Shown here: positions 43,725-54,255 of the stretch, piece by piece
Layout of the letters: each line of letters begins with the position of its first letter
How positions within the stretch are numbered: the stretch's first letter is position 1
Source: Cyanophora paradoxa
Lineage: Eukaryota > Glaucocystophyceae > Cyanophorales > Cyanophoraceae
Reading direction: 5' to 3'
DNA: 64,000 nucleotides
NCBI GenBank assembly: GCA_004431415.1
Contig: QPMI01000468.1
Coordinates: forward strand, 85,641 to 149,640
The notes under the pieces: model-generated
What the model was told of the DNA's origin: nothing
Seen by the model: only the letters and a program-made list of their open reading frames with translations
The model's database searches: none
Position numbers and translations under genes: made by a program

Positions 43725-44856
43725 GTGTGCGGCCGCCGGGCGCTTCGGGATCATCGGCGTCCTCGGCGTGGATGTCCTGCAGACTGCCCGCCAGGGAAGC
43801 CGCACGCGCGCCTGCTGCGGCTCGTGTGCGTGGAGCGCCGGTGCGGCCCGCTCGCTTTGCGCGTGACCGAGCTCGAGCGTGGCTGGTCGCAGGCGGCTAC
43901 GAGCGCTTTCGCAAGCGCGGCCAGCGCGCAGCCTCGGCCGCAGGCGTCGGCCCCGTCCCCGATTTTCGTGACGGGCTCTCCAGGTGCGCATACGTTCAAA
44001 CTTAAGATGAGATCGCGCCCGCGCGTCTAGGTCCATCTCACCTCATCCGCAGGCGTCGGGAAAACTACGCTTATCTGCTCCGTTGTGGAAAGGCTCAGCG
44101 CTGCAGGGCTCAGCCTCTCGGGCTTTTTCACCGAGGAGGAGCGGGGATCGGGCGGCGCGCGCTCGGGATTCCAGGTCGTCGATGTCGTGAGCCGAAGGGC
44201 CGGCAGGCTCGCTACGACGCAACCCCTCGAAGGCCCCAAGGTCGGGCGATACTCTGTCACAACGCGCGAATTCGAGGTAACGATCGGGGGATTCCTTCGT
44301 CGAAGCATGCGGGCGTCTGAAGTTTGGCGCGCTGCGCGGGCGCGTCGGCAGGAGGTGGCGCTCCCCACGATCGCCCTCCGGCCGGGCGTCGACATCTACG
44401 TGATCGACGAGGTCTCGGGAAGCCCGCCCTGCCCCCACGCGCGCTTGCCGAGGCCTTCCCCGCCCGCAGGTGGGCAAGATGGAGTGCTTCTCGCGCGCCT
44501 TCGTGGAGGCTGTCCGCCGCCTCCTCGACGCGGTGCGTCCGGGCCCCGCTCCGCCCCTCATCAACGGCCGTGCCGCGTCCGCGGAGCGCCCTGACGGTCT
44601 TCTCGGGGCCGGGGCCTGGGGCGCAGCGGGTGCCGCTGCTCGCGACGGTGGCGCTGAAGGCGGGCGGCTTCGCGGGCGACGTGCGGGCCGCCGCCGGGGC
44701 CGGCCTCGTCGAGGTCACCCCCGCGAACCGCAACCGTGCGCCCTGCCCCGGCCCTGCCCCCAAACCCCGCCTCGCGATGGGCGGCGCCGCTCAGCGGCCG
44801 CAGAACTGGTGGACGAGGTCACGCGCCGCTGCCTCGCGGCTGCCGGCAGGGGGTGA
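43725..44856 (+). CDS. NTPCR: NTPCR/THEP1-family nucleoside-triphosphatase
   Basis: The Walker A motif is split by an intron: PIFVTGSPG joins VGKTTLICSVVERLSAAG across GTGCGCATAC...CATCCGCAG. Next come GFFTEEERGSGGARSGFQVV, VALPTIALRPGVDIYVIDE and, after GTCTCGGG...CCCGCAG, VGKMECFSRAFVEAVRRLL; DEVGKME is the THEP1-specific Walker B extension. C-terminal exons give LTVFSGPGPGAQRVPLLATV and ELVDEVTRRCLAAAGRG, TGA at 44854-44856. The family hydrolyses NTPs to NDPs in vitro; its cell role is unclear. The frame extends upstream of the P-loop with LVCVERRCGPLALRVTELER, longer than the usual start a few residues before Walker A, so there is an N-terminal extension, and the true first exon is not resolved (the given start is only the limit of the open frame). 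Confidence 0.83.
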
Positions 44857-45460
44857 CAGGCCTAGGGCATGCACCCCGCCCCAGAATCGTCTTTCTTTCT
44901 TCGATTCCACGCTTTGATCGTGATCATGAGTTACGGAGGTCGTTGCGCATGCGTCGCCCCCTTCGATCCTGGGGATCCCACTCCGACCCGGGGGCTGCCG
45001 GCGCCGGCGCCCCCGTGGCCCCGCCGCGGCGCCAGCTTCGTAGCGGCGGCGGCCCGCGCGCGGCGGCGGCGGCCGCTGGACACGGGCCCACGGCGCCGGC
45101 TCGTGACTCGAGCTCGAGCTCAGCTCAGCGCTAGCAGCTGCAGCTGAGCCGCTGAGCTCAGCTCATCTCAGCTGCAGCAGCTTGCTGCGCTGCCTAGCCT
45201 AGCTATCATGGCATTGCATATTACGATGTATCAGGTCCGGACTCGAACCTAGGCTGGAGCTCTAGCTCTCGATCGCGAGCCTACCGATGCGAGGGTCGAC
45301 GTCGACGGCGGGTACCGAGTGCGCATGCATGCGTGTCGCCGTCGGGCGTCGCGGCTGGCGCCGGCCGGCGCGCGCCGGAGCCTCGAGGAGATCAGTTCGA
45401 ATTCGAGCCAAATTTGAAGGCAAGGAAGAACGGTACCCCGAAAGCCAGAATTTCGAGGAC
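44857..45460. other. Intergenic spacer rich in AGCTGAGCTC-type palindromes
   Basis: Between NTPCR and the haloperoxidase-like gene. 45110-45185 is a dense run of GAGCTC, CAGCTG and CAGCTCA motifs able to fold on itself. No gene recognised. Confidence 0.45.
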
Positions 45461-47642
45461 ATGCGGGGCGCTCGAGGGCCGCGCGTCAGCGGCATGGGCA
45501 CCGCCATGCTGGTCATGCTCGCACTCGCAAGCGTCGCTAGCATCGCCAGCGCGGGGAACGTCATCCTGGACTGGAACACTATTACGCTCGATTCGGTTCG
45601 CATACGCAGCCCCCCCGCTCGCCAATAGCGTCCCCGATCGGCCCAGATTCGCCACGGGCATCCGGCTGACGCGCCCTCCAGATGGTCCAGCTCCTCCACG
45701 AGACGTCGCACACGAGCCGCATGGTAGCGATGGTTAACCTAGCGATGTGGGACGCCCTCACGGACCCCGATGTACCCGCGTCCAACGACGCGGCCAACCA
45801 AGTCAGCCCGATCGGCCAGTTCGCCGCCTGCGTCGCGGCGCACAACATGCTGATCAGCTTCTATCCGGATATGCAATCGGAATACGACGCGGCGATCCGG
45901 CGCTCACGGCTCCTGATCGGCATTGAGCAGCGGGACGAGCCGCTCGCCGTTAAGATCGGGCGGCGCGCCGCGACGAAGATGATCGTCTCGCGCGTTGACG
46001 ACGGCTCGCTGGCCTTTGTCGACTACCGCCTCAGCTCCGAGATCGGGCACTGGCGCCCCGTCCCGCCCAGTGCGCCCACAGTGCAGCCCAGCGGTCGCCC
46101 TCTGCGCTGACGGCGCCCGCCCTGCAGAGTACGCGGTCATTCCGACGACGCCGCAGTACCAGATGGTGCAGCCGTTCTCGGGGGTCGAGGGCCAGAGCTT
46201 CCTCTTGCCGCACGGGCCGCCCCCGCTCGTCTCCAAGGAGTACGCCCGCGCATTCAACCTGACCAAGGCGCGCGGCCTCGCGGCCCTCCCCAGCCCTCGC
46301 CCTCGCTCGCGCTGACGGTCGCGGCAGCGCTACGGCTGCAGGCACTGCCACGAGTGAGCCGCCGGGCGCTGGCGCCGGCGCGGGGGCGGGGGCCTGAGGC
46401 GGCGCGCGCGCGCAGCGACGACGAAGAGAAGTCGCTCATCGCCGAGTTCTGGGCGGACGGGGACAAGACGACGGACCGCCCCGTCGCCCACTGGTGCCGC
46501 ATCGTCGTCAAGGTGCGGGGGGCGCCCCCGCGCCCGCCGCCGCCGCCGCCGCCCCCGCCGCTGACGGGCCCCCGGGGGTACGGGCAGCTGGCGGAGGACA
46601 CGGACCTGGGCCTGCTGGACTCGGCGCGCCTCCTCCGCGTGCTCTCCATAGCCCTCGCCGACGCCTCCGTCGCCAAGGCCCGCCCCGCCCGCCCCCCGAG
46701 GCCCGGCCGTGCCCCGCCGCTGCTGTCCTGAGGCGCACGGCGCGCGGCGCGCGGCGGGCGGGGCGCAGGCGATGAACAAGTACTACTACGACGCGTGGAG
46801 GCCGGTGACGGCCATCCGGGCCGGCGTGGACGACAACCCGTACCTGGCCCGGGACCCGAGCTGGGAGCCCTACCTGAAGACCGAGAACTCGCAGGAGTAC
46901 CCCTCCGGCCACGGCGCCTGGGCCGGCGCCGCCGTCCGCGTCCTCCAGGTACCCCGTACCCCCCTTCCCCGCGCGCCGCGCAGCCGGCGAGGCGGGGCGG
47001 GCGGGCGGCAGCTCTGGTTCGGCACGGACCACTACAAGCTGAAGGTCGCCAGCGGGGGCCTCCCCGGCGTCAAGCGGGTGCGCGCGCCCGCGCCGCGGCA
47101 GGCAGACGGCGGCGGCCGCGGGGCCGGCGCCGACGCCCGCGCCCGCCCGCAGAAGTTCCACCGGCTCTCGGAGATGGCGGAAGAGGTGCTGATGGCGCGC
47201 ATCTACGCCGGGAACCACTTCCGCTTCTCCGTCGAGGCCGGCCGCGCCGTCGGCGAGGCGGCCGCCAACGCCGCCTGGAAGGCCTGCGGCTTCCAGGCCG
47301 GCGCGGGCATGCGCGCCGAGCTCGCCGCCGCCGCCCGCCGCGCCGCCGCCCTCGAGGCCGCCGCGGCCGCCGCCCCGGCCGTGCCCCAGGCGCACGCCCT
47401 CGCGGCCCCTCGCTGCCCGGCCCCTCGCTCCGGCGGCCGACGCCCTCGAGGCCGAGCTCGAGCGCCTCTACGGGCCCCCAGCGGACGCCAAACCGGCGGC
47501 GGCGGCCGGCGCCGGCGCCGGGCGGCCGGTCGCGAAGCAGCCGGCGGCCAAGGAGGGGGGGGAGGGGGAGGGCCCCCAGCGCCTGCGGGGCGCCCCGGCG
47601 GCCGTCCTGGGCGCCCACGCCGCCGACCACGGCCGCCTCTGA
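45461..47642 (+). CDS. Secreted vanadium-dependent haloperoxidase / PAP2-superfamily protein
   Basis: ATG at 45461 (or 45494, MGTAMLVMLALASVASIASA) gives a clear signal peptide. After an intron GTTCGCATAC...GCCCTCCAG comes MVQLLHETSHTSRMVAMVNL and AMWDALTD, typical of the VCPO/PAP2 helical bundle. The vanadate/phosphate-binding residues are present: K-x6-RP in NKYYYDAWRPVTAIR, PSGH in EYPSGHGAWAGA, and R-x5-H in ARIYAGNHFRFS. The residue following H by four, often Asp, is Ser here. Other blocks are YAVIPTTPQYQMVQPFSG and EFWADGDKTTDRPVAHW. An Ala/Gly-rich tail follows; TGA at 47640-47642 is the likely end but depends on a late intron. Algal members oxidise halides with hydrogen peroxide; bacterial and plant relatives include phosphatases, so the activity is not settled. 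Confidence 0.83.
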
Positions 47643-47938
47643 GCGTTCGTGGGGCGCACGTACCCCTCTGTGCGCCAGTACGGTAGTTTGTCTGCTGCCG
47701 CCGGCGCGGCCGGTCGCACACGGGGCGTGACTCGACGACCGCGCCACCGTGGCGCCGTGGCACGGCCGGACATGTACATGTACAGCCGGCTCCTTCGCTG
47801 CCATATATATATACTGTACTCTTGGTTTCGAGGATTTACGTATACTGTATACGTAGTACTGGTTTTTCAAGTTCATCTGTTCTTCAGAGTTTATCTGGCC
47901 CGCAGCCGAGTTGAAACTGAGGTCTCAGAAAGTCATGA
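47643..47938. other. Spacer between convergent genes
   Basis: AT-rich, with TATATATATA near 47805 and GTATACTGTATAC near 47840. No gene seen. Confidence 0.45.
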
Positions 47939-48658
47939 TCATGATCGGGGGCTTTGGGAGCCTCCGGGGCCGAGGGCGGTGGCGTAGCGGTTGTGTATGG
48001 CGACCCGCGCGAGACGGGAGCTCGCCGACGGCGACGGGCCCGAGGACGAGGGCGAGGCGCTCTGCGGCCGCCCCGGCCCCCGCTCCCCGGCGGCCGCCCC
48101 AGACGCTGGAGAGGCCGGCGCGTCGGCGGGGTCGGCGGCGGACGGCCCCGCGGCCGCGGCCTCGGGCGCCGACGCCGGCGCGGCTGTCCGTCCTTCGAGG
48201 GAGGCCGTCGACTGCGGGCGGCGGCGGTAGCCGATGGGCGGCTCGCGATCGGCCCCGGAAGCCGCGGCGGTCGCGGGCCGCGGCCGCAGCCGGGGGCTCC
48301 CGGCCGCGGCGGCCGCGGCGAGGGCCTCCCGCTCCTGGCCGCGGACCTCGGAGCAGAGGCGGAGGCGGCGCGGGCCGGACGAGCTGTCCGTGAGGGCCTC
48401 CAGTAGCGCGGCGAGGTAGGCGCGGCAGCGGGCGGCCGTCGCCGCGGGGCTCGAGCTCGCGGCTGGGGCGGCGCCCTCGGTCCCGGGCTCGCGATCGGGC
48501 TCCCCGTAGGTCTTGACCTGGATCATCGCGATCTGCACGAGGCTGGCGTAGAAGCCCTCGCGGGGGACGCCCCCGCGGGGCGAGCCCTGCCGGTCGATCT
48601 CCCAGTCGCGCTTCGCCCTCGCGCACGCGCGGGCAAAGTCCCGCGCATCGACGCCCAA
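47939..48658 (-). CDS. Uncharacterised Ala-rich protein (probable 3' exon)
   Basis: A 239-codon open frame with no ATG at its 5' end, so probably the last exon(s) of a longer gene. It begins VLGVDARDFARACARAKRDW and YASLVQIAMIQVKTYG, which look like a compact helical domain, then becomes Ala/Ser/Pro-rich and ends ARVAIHNRYATALGPGGSQS. No family recognised. Codon composition of the first 60 residues is protein-like rather than simple-sequence. Upstream first exon not found. Confidence 0.35.
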   Translation of the reverse strand: MGVDARDFARACARAKRDWEIDRQGSPRGGVPREGFYASLVQIAMIQVKTYGEPDREPGTEGAAPAASSSPAATAARCRAYLAALLEALTDSSSGPRRLRLCSEVRGQEREALAAAAAAGSPRLRPRPATAAASGADREPPIGYRRRPQSTASLEGRTAAPASAPEAAAAGPSAADPADAPASPASGAAAGERGPGRPQSASPSSSGPSPSASSRLARVAIHNRYATALGPGGSQSPRS

Positions 48659-48974
48659 GACCTTAGGGAAACTCAGGAATTAGGGATTGCTCGGGGGCGC
48701 AGCGATGGAAAGAACGCCGCGTCCGCGGACCGTCCGTTGGATGAGAACGTGCACCCTTGAGTACCTGCAAGACCCGGAGCGTAAGAATTCGAATTCATGC
48801 CATGATGATCAAGCACAAATTAAATTGAAACTTAGATCTCAAATTTCTCAGGCATTATATTTGAGCAACATCAAAATATAAAGCACCGGTCAAAGTCCAG
48901 CTCAGCGTGTGTGCTGGCCATGGATCCGGAATTGCGCGTACCTTGATCTCGCGGACTTGAGGGAGCGAAAATGG

Positions 48975-49757
48975 CTAGATAGAGCTGCCACGGAAGACGC
49001 ATTCAGAGGAAATTACGTAGAGCATGGGCGCATATGCATGGATGAATGTGGTAGAATTTTTCCCTGAGCGTACCTGGTCTAAAATTGCCCTCACCGAGGG
49101 GGCGGAGAGCAGGCAAGCGCCCAGGGAGTCGCCCCGGCAGCCCTCGAACTCGCGGTCCGCTATAGCTAGATCCTCGGGCACGGCCGCGGGCTCGGGGTCG
49201 ACGTCGTCGGCGCCGATCGCGAGTTCGAATTCGCGGGAGGGCGAGGGCGAGGACGAGCGCCGCCGCGTCGAACTCAAGGGCGACGAGTCCGAACTCGAGT
49301 CCAACTCCAGCTCGCTGCCGCTGCTGCAAATGGATTCCCTGTGCGTGGAGGTTGCGCCGCTGCAGCTGGCGCTGGCGCTGCTGCAAGTTGTGTGCGAGTC
49401 GTCATCTTCCGTGGCTGGCCATGTCGCGTCTGGTTCGTCTTGTTCATGGTCGATTTCAGACACGACGATGAGACGGGTCGGGCCGGGGTCTGAAGGGGCC
49501 GGCGCCTCGATGGTCTTGAACATAGGTAGGGCGGCGGCGGCGGGTTGCAATTGCAAGCACAAGGGAGCCGGAGCCGGCACCACGGCGGGTGCCACGTGCA
49601 CTCCAGACTTCGACGGACACGCCGAGGAATTTGTGGTCGGCGTCGGAATTCGAAGCAATTTCAGAGGTGCATGATCATGATCGCAATCTGGTTCGGGAGA
49701 GACTCGTCTCATGCGTGTGGAAGCCGATATCCGCCGGACGAAGCCCATAATGCCCAT
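48975..49757 (-). CDS. Uncharacterised acidic Ser-rich open frame
   Basis: Open for about 260 codons with first ATG near 49757 (MGIMGFVRRISASTRMRRVS). It encodes RLIVVSEIDHEQDEPDATWP, then a Ser/Glu/Asp-rich middle, and ends FRGSSI. An overlapping plus-strand frame (49024-49674) is also open, so one of them is a shadow. No domain, no intron needed. Composition alone favours the minus frame slightly. Confidence 0.25.
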   Translation of the reverse strand: MGIMGFVRRISASTRMRRVSPEPDCDHDHAPLKLLRIPTPTTNSSACPSKSGVHVAPAVVPAPAPLCLQLQPAAAALPMFKTIEAPAPSDPGPTRLIVVSEIDHEQDEPDATWPATEDDDSHTTCSSASASCSGATSTHRESICSSGSELELDSSSDSSPLSSTRRRSSSPSPSREFELAIGADDVDPEPAAVPEDLAIADREFEGCRGDSLGACLLSAPSVRAILDQVRSGKNSTTFIHAYAPMLYVISSECVFRGSSI

Positions 49758-50040
49758 CGTGGTGCGCAAAAGCTTGACTGCGCTATACGCACTATAGCTG
49801 CGGTATACGTACTACGGTATGCCAGACTACAATCGCAGGCCGCATATCATAGTATGCATGCGCAGCTGCAGCTAGCTATATAGCGCCGATGATAGCGCTA
49901 GCGCATATAGCGTTCATGATCATGATCACCGTAGCACAGCCGCTGATCATCATGACATGAGCGCGCGGGGAGCCTCGGCCGCCGCGGCGCGGAGCGCAGG
50001 TACCGTAGGTCCGTAGGTCCGTAGTACGCATGTGGACGGT

Positions 50041-50225
50041 CACGGGTCGGACTCGGGAGCCTCGAGCTCGGACAGCCTCGGAGTCGACCGTCGGACGTCG
50101 GGAGTCGGGACTCGGGACTCGGACTCGGGAGTCGGGACTCGGGAGTCGGGACTCGGGACCCGGACCGTCCCGGAGTCCGGTCGGACTCGGGACTCCGAGG
50201 CTCGGGAGTCGGGACTCGGGAGCCT
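50041..50225. repeat. Degenerate satellite of GGGAGTCGGGACTC units
   Basis: Runs of GGGACTCGGGAGTCGGGACTCGG with occasional insertions. GAGTC and GACTC alternate, so the array is full of short inverted repeats. Long open frames on both strands here are a by-product of the 12-bp (multiple of three) periodicity. Confidence 0.85.
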
Positions 50226-50292
50226 CGGCAGGAGGGCCAACCGTTGAACCGTTCAACGGTTAATTATATATAACAACTTGGCAAGCTAGCGC

Positions 50293-50550
50293 TACCGTAA
50301 AACACAATATATAATATGACGGTCAAATTTATGTCGTTATAAAACCGGACCCTTCTCTATGCGAAATATGACATCCCCAAATTATGTCGTCAAGAAAGTT
50401 TCGGGCTTGTATAAGGCGGTAAATTTGGTGGGGTACCACTGAGCGTACATACTATGACGGTCCCAAATTATGTCGTTAAGTCCCGTCCGAGGCGACATAA
50501 TTTCGGGGCGACATAATAAAGTGCAGACCTTAATATTCTGCATTACGGTA
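50293..50550. mobile_element. Hairpin element, ATGTCG-core family
   Basis: Ends are TACCGTAA (50293-50300) and its complement TTACGGTA (50543-50550). Inside, AAATT(T)ATGTCGT occurs three times in direct orientation (near 50325, 50390, 50463) and its inverse GCGACATAATTT once, near 50490. Non-coding, about 258 bp. Confidence 0.6.
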
Positions 50551-50616
50551 CTAGGCTAAGCTTAAGCCTAAGCTCATGATCCGATGATCAGCGGCTGCAT
50601 GCGCAGGCTCAGCGCA

Positions 50617-50886
50617 GCTACCGTGTGGCACTAAATTACCGCGGCATAAATTACCGCGTTAGAAACTCCGGCCCGAGGGTGGCCAAAATACCGCGGTACC
50701 AAATTACCGCGTTTTACAAAACTGGAGGCTTGTATGGGGCAGTAATTGTTGGGGGTACTGTATGGAGCGATTTGGCTGCAGCTTATTACCGCGGTACCAA
50801 ATTACCGCGTTTTAACAAATTCTCGGCGCGGTAATTTGGTACCGCGGTAATTAAGTGGGCGCGGTATTATAGTGCCACACGGTAGC
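50617..50886. mobile_element. 270-bp hairpin element, ACCGCG-core family, perfect 17-bp terminal inverted repeats
   Basis: GCTACCGTGTGGCACTA at 50617-50633 is perfectly inverted at 50870-50886. Two AAATTACCGCG cores lie next to the left end, two inverse CGCGGTAATT cores next to the right end, with more in the middle. No coding capacity. Confidence 0.85.
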
Positions 50887-51136
50887 GCTGCAGTGCCGAG
50901 TCACTGCCGAGTCAGTGCCGACGACAAGTCTAGATCTACCGTTAACGTTACACGGCGTACCGTATTACCGTAGTACGTAGGGGACCGTCGGACGGTACCG
51001 GTAGGCTGGCGGTAGGGCACAGTGGGCCCGGGCACTTAAGTACCGCATGCGCACACTGTGAGTCTGCCAGGTCCCGGTGACCGGTACAGTGCGGCGGTAC
51101 TACGGTATAATAGGTCCGGTCCGGGTCACACCGGCA

Positions 51137-51312
51137 CCGGTACCGTGTAATACTTATTTACTGCGCCACAAATTACTGCGTTCCAAATTTTCTGCGCCGG
51201 TAGGCGCTTTACTGCGCTACCAAATTACTGCGTTCCATCGGCCTCGAAAATGCAGTAATATGGTAGCGCAGTAGTTATGTCAGCGCGGTAATTAAGTATT
51301 ACACGGTACCGG
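51137..51312. mobile_element. 176-bp hairpin element, ACTGCG-core family, perfect 20-bp terminal inverted repeats
   Basis: CCGGTACCGTGTAATACTTA at 51137-51156 is perfectly inverted at 51293-51312. Cores AAATTACTGCGTTCC occur twice in the left half and inverse CGCAGTAAT-type cores in the right half. Shares TACCGTGT with the ends of the 50617-50886 element. Confidence 0.85.
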
Positions 51313-52261
51313 CCCTAGGCCTACTACCGGGTTACTCCGGCCCGGCGGTATAAGCTACCGTACACTGCGGCGTACAGTACTCACTGCTACTCAGTGCTCA
51401 GTACTAGTATATATGCCGTAATATACGTGCGCTACGTATTCGCCATACTAGTACAAACTGTACAATTCGCCGCTAAACTTCGGGGCTAAATTTTAAACTA
51501 AGGGTTACTACTAGTATCTGCAGCTGCGGCTGAGCTGCCATTGCAATTGCAATTGCCAAACTTGAAAGTTAACGTTGGGTCTGAGTTGGCCAATGGCGAT
51601 ATATGCATGCGTACAAATTTTTAAATTAAAGTTGGGCCTTACGTATACCGTTTAACATACACAAAATTAACAGCCCGTGAGCTCAGCTCGATCAGCTGCA
51701 GTGAATCCCCAGTGATTGCGCTAGCGCTGCAATTTGCGCATGCCATCATTAATATTGCCATGGCCAGTTCCGAAGTTCAGCAATGAAATATAGTACTAGT
51801 ATATGCATCGAACTCATCATCATGATCATCACTGATTCTTCAGCACTCATATACACCGCGAATATACCAATTTCGGACCGTTTCAAGGTCCGTTTGGGAC
51901 CTTTCGGAAGTTTCGAATTGCGCGCATGCTCGATCGGAGGGGCTCGAAGCGATTCCAATAATGAACAGTTGCGGATGTGACTACTTTACAATCATTCTGT
52001 CTGATGGGGTTAAAACGTCCGAACGGTCCGATTCGTTCCGAAACAATTCGGATTGAACTGACATGAAGATGAAACAGTCACTTTTTTGCGGCAAGATTTT
52101 TCTGCGTTGTGTGTTTGTTTTTTGCACGCTGCGTTCGTCGTGCACGTGCACGGTGCACCGTGCACGCAGCGGGACTACCGAAAATCAGAATAATACGGTA
52201 CGCACTTTAAAAAACAACTTGCTCGGATAGGTCCGGGCCTACGTAGACCGGTACCGTAATG

Positions 52262-52580
52262 TGGTCCGTAACAGAATAATATATACGGTACGCACTTTAT
52301 TATGTCATCCCCAAATTATGTCGCCGAAAACTTGGCATGACGACATAATTTGGGGACGTCATACCGGCCGTATAACACAATAACATGACGGGCACTTTAC
52401 TATGTCGGTATACGTACCAAATTATGTCCGGACCTCGACGTGATCTAACGACATAATTTGGGACCGACATAAAACGGGTACAGTAAGTCGCACATACAAT
52501 CAACCGCCCCATGGCCCCCATCTATACAAGCCTGAACATTTCATGACGACATAATTTGGGACCGGAACATTTCATAACGT
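52262..52580. mobile_element. Cluster of ATGTCG-core hairpins
   Basis: CCCCAAATTATGTCG near 52310 is inverted as CGACATAATTTGGGG near 52343, forming a tight hairpin; further inverse copies (CGACATAATTTGGGACCG) lie near 52451 and 52548. Same core as the 50293-50550 element, so one family with several partial copies. Boundaries uncertain. Confidence 0.6.
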
Positions 52581-53007
52581 TAAAATTAACCCCCGCGCGC
52601 ATATATACAAGCCTGAACATTTCATAACCCCCGCGCGCGCGGCGGCGCCGGCGCCGCGCGCGCGCGCGCGCGGCGATCGAGCGCTTATCATGTAATAACG
52701 CGCGCGCATTCCAAATTTCCAATTGCAAAATTGCAACTCAATTCAAATCATCGATTGACTCCTGAGTCCTGAACCGTCGGAGCTCTTGGAGTCTTGGTCA
52801 CGACTCTTGGACCACTGCGCATGCGGCAACTTGCCAACAGCTGCCAATTCATTTGGCCCGTCGGTCCGGCCTTAGCTTGGACTCTTGGTCCCGGGGGGGA
52901 GTCTTGGACTCCGGGAGCGCTTCCGAAGTTCGAATTCGAATTTCCGACTCGGAACTTTTGGAAGTTCATCAAATTTAATTAAACCGGCTCATGCTAATAC
53001 TACGTAT

Positions 53008-53049
53008 ACTAGTTGACATGTCATGTCAACTAGTTGACATGTCATGTCA
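53008..53049. repeat. Two perfect tandem copies of a 21-bp palindromic unit
   Basis: Unit ACTAGTTGACATGTCATGTC+A at 53008-53028 and 53029-53049; its core TTGACATG/CATGTCAA is self-complementary. Related GACATGTCA appears again at 53292, just right of the neighbouring element. Confidence 0.85.
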
Positions 53050-53057
53050 AAGCTTAA

Positions 53058-53286
53058 GTCAGTACTGCAGGAATGCTTTTCTAGCCGATGTTTTAAATTG
53101 CCGTAAATTGCCGAGAGGCTGAATTCGGCAATTTAGCATTACGGCAATTGCTTGGGGGGTAGGTACTTTCCTAGCCCGCCATAGAGCAGAATCTAGATTC
53201 GGCAATTTATCGCCACGGCAATTCCAGTTTTGGTCGAATTCGGCAATTTAACTACGCGGCAATTTAAGCAGTCCTACAGTACTGAC
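53058..53286. mobile_element. 229-bp hairpin element, AAATTGCCG-core family
   Basis: GTCAGTACTGCAGGA at 53058-53072 is inverted at 53272-53286 with one mismatch. The left side has TAAATTGCCG twice, and inverse CGGCAATTTA or GCGGCAATTTAA cores recur at about 53125, 53200, 53240 and 53255. Non-coding. Confidence 0.8.
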
Positions 53287-54255
53287 ATGGACATGTCAAT
53301 GCCAATTGACATCGGACACGGCAACCCTAGTCGGCGGCGGCCGCGGGCCGCGGGTTCCCGGAGCCTCGGATCCGGAGTCCCTGCCCGGCCGGGCGCCGGG
53401 CCGCCGGCGCCGCCGGCCCGCGGCCGCGCCGGGGGCCCGGCGCCGGGCCGGCGGGGGGTACCGGTTCCCCCAGCCTGGCAGCCTGCAGCTGGGCCAGTCC
53501 GGGCCCAAGACCCGGAACTCCTGGGCCGGGAGTTCTACCGTAGTTCTACCGTAGTACGCACTGTACGACACTGTTCAGTGGCTTCAACGTTAATTATAAC
53601 GTGACTTCACTGAGTCAGTCAGAAGACTCTGAGACCGACAGAAGATCCTTTTCAGGTCGCGATCGACCCACGCCAAGCTAAGCTTAAAGCTTGGAATTCA
53701 GATGGGAAAAGCGCACAGGGGGGCACGCTCCCAGCAGGGTGTTGTATGGGATTGAGAGAACCTCAGTCGGCCAATTTATAATTACAGACTCAGTCGGGTC
53801 ATGATCAGTGAGACCCTCTGACTTATATTAGTCCCATAGAAATATCACGATATTTCCCGCTGAGTCGATATCAGGAATCACGACTCATGATCACATGATC
53901 GTGATTCACATCATGCATCGTGTTCGGAAGTTGAAAGATGCATGAAACGTTCAACGGTTTAGGGGAAAAGGGTTCGCACCATCTAAGGCTGAAATTGAAT
54001 TCGCGTTTAACGAGAGAGTGACTCTGTGAGCCTGTACTAAAAAAATGTTATATCATCGATCATCGATAAACGGGCCAACAACTTCGCTACAAGTAGCACC
54101 CGGGCATGAAACTCCTACACTAACCTGCCTACTGCCTGCTAACCGGAAAGCTTAGGTCGGGATCTGAACGAGGTGGGGTCCAGCCGGGGGTCGGGGGGCC
54201 AGGGGGGAGAGAGACACCCGCCCCGGGGTAGGTAGGTACCCCGTACCCCGGGCCG

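Larger units (their letters stand above)
49770..54255. other. 4.5-kb gene-free, AT-richer island of hairpin elements and satellites
   Basis: No frame here has a recognisable domain. It holds a GAGTC satellite, at least four inverted-repeat element families, tandem palindromes, an alternating CG tract near 52631-52670 and another GC-rich block at 53331-53470. The individual elements are listed separately. It lies between the uncharacterised minus frames and the 3' end of the STN-like kinase gene. Confidence 0.7.

Noticed and set aside
45222-45262. tRNA-like GGTTCGAGTCC (T-arm) on the minus strand
   Set aside because: No acceptor, anticodon or D-arm can be paired around it.
50041-50225. CRISPR-like array
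   Set aside because: Short variable GAGTC units without unique spacers, in eukaryotic DNA; it is a simple satellite.
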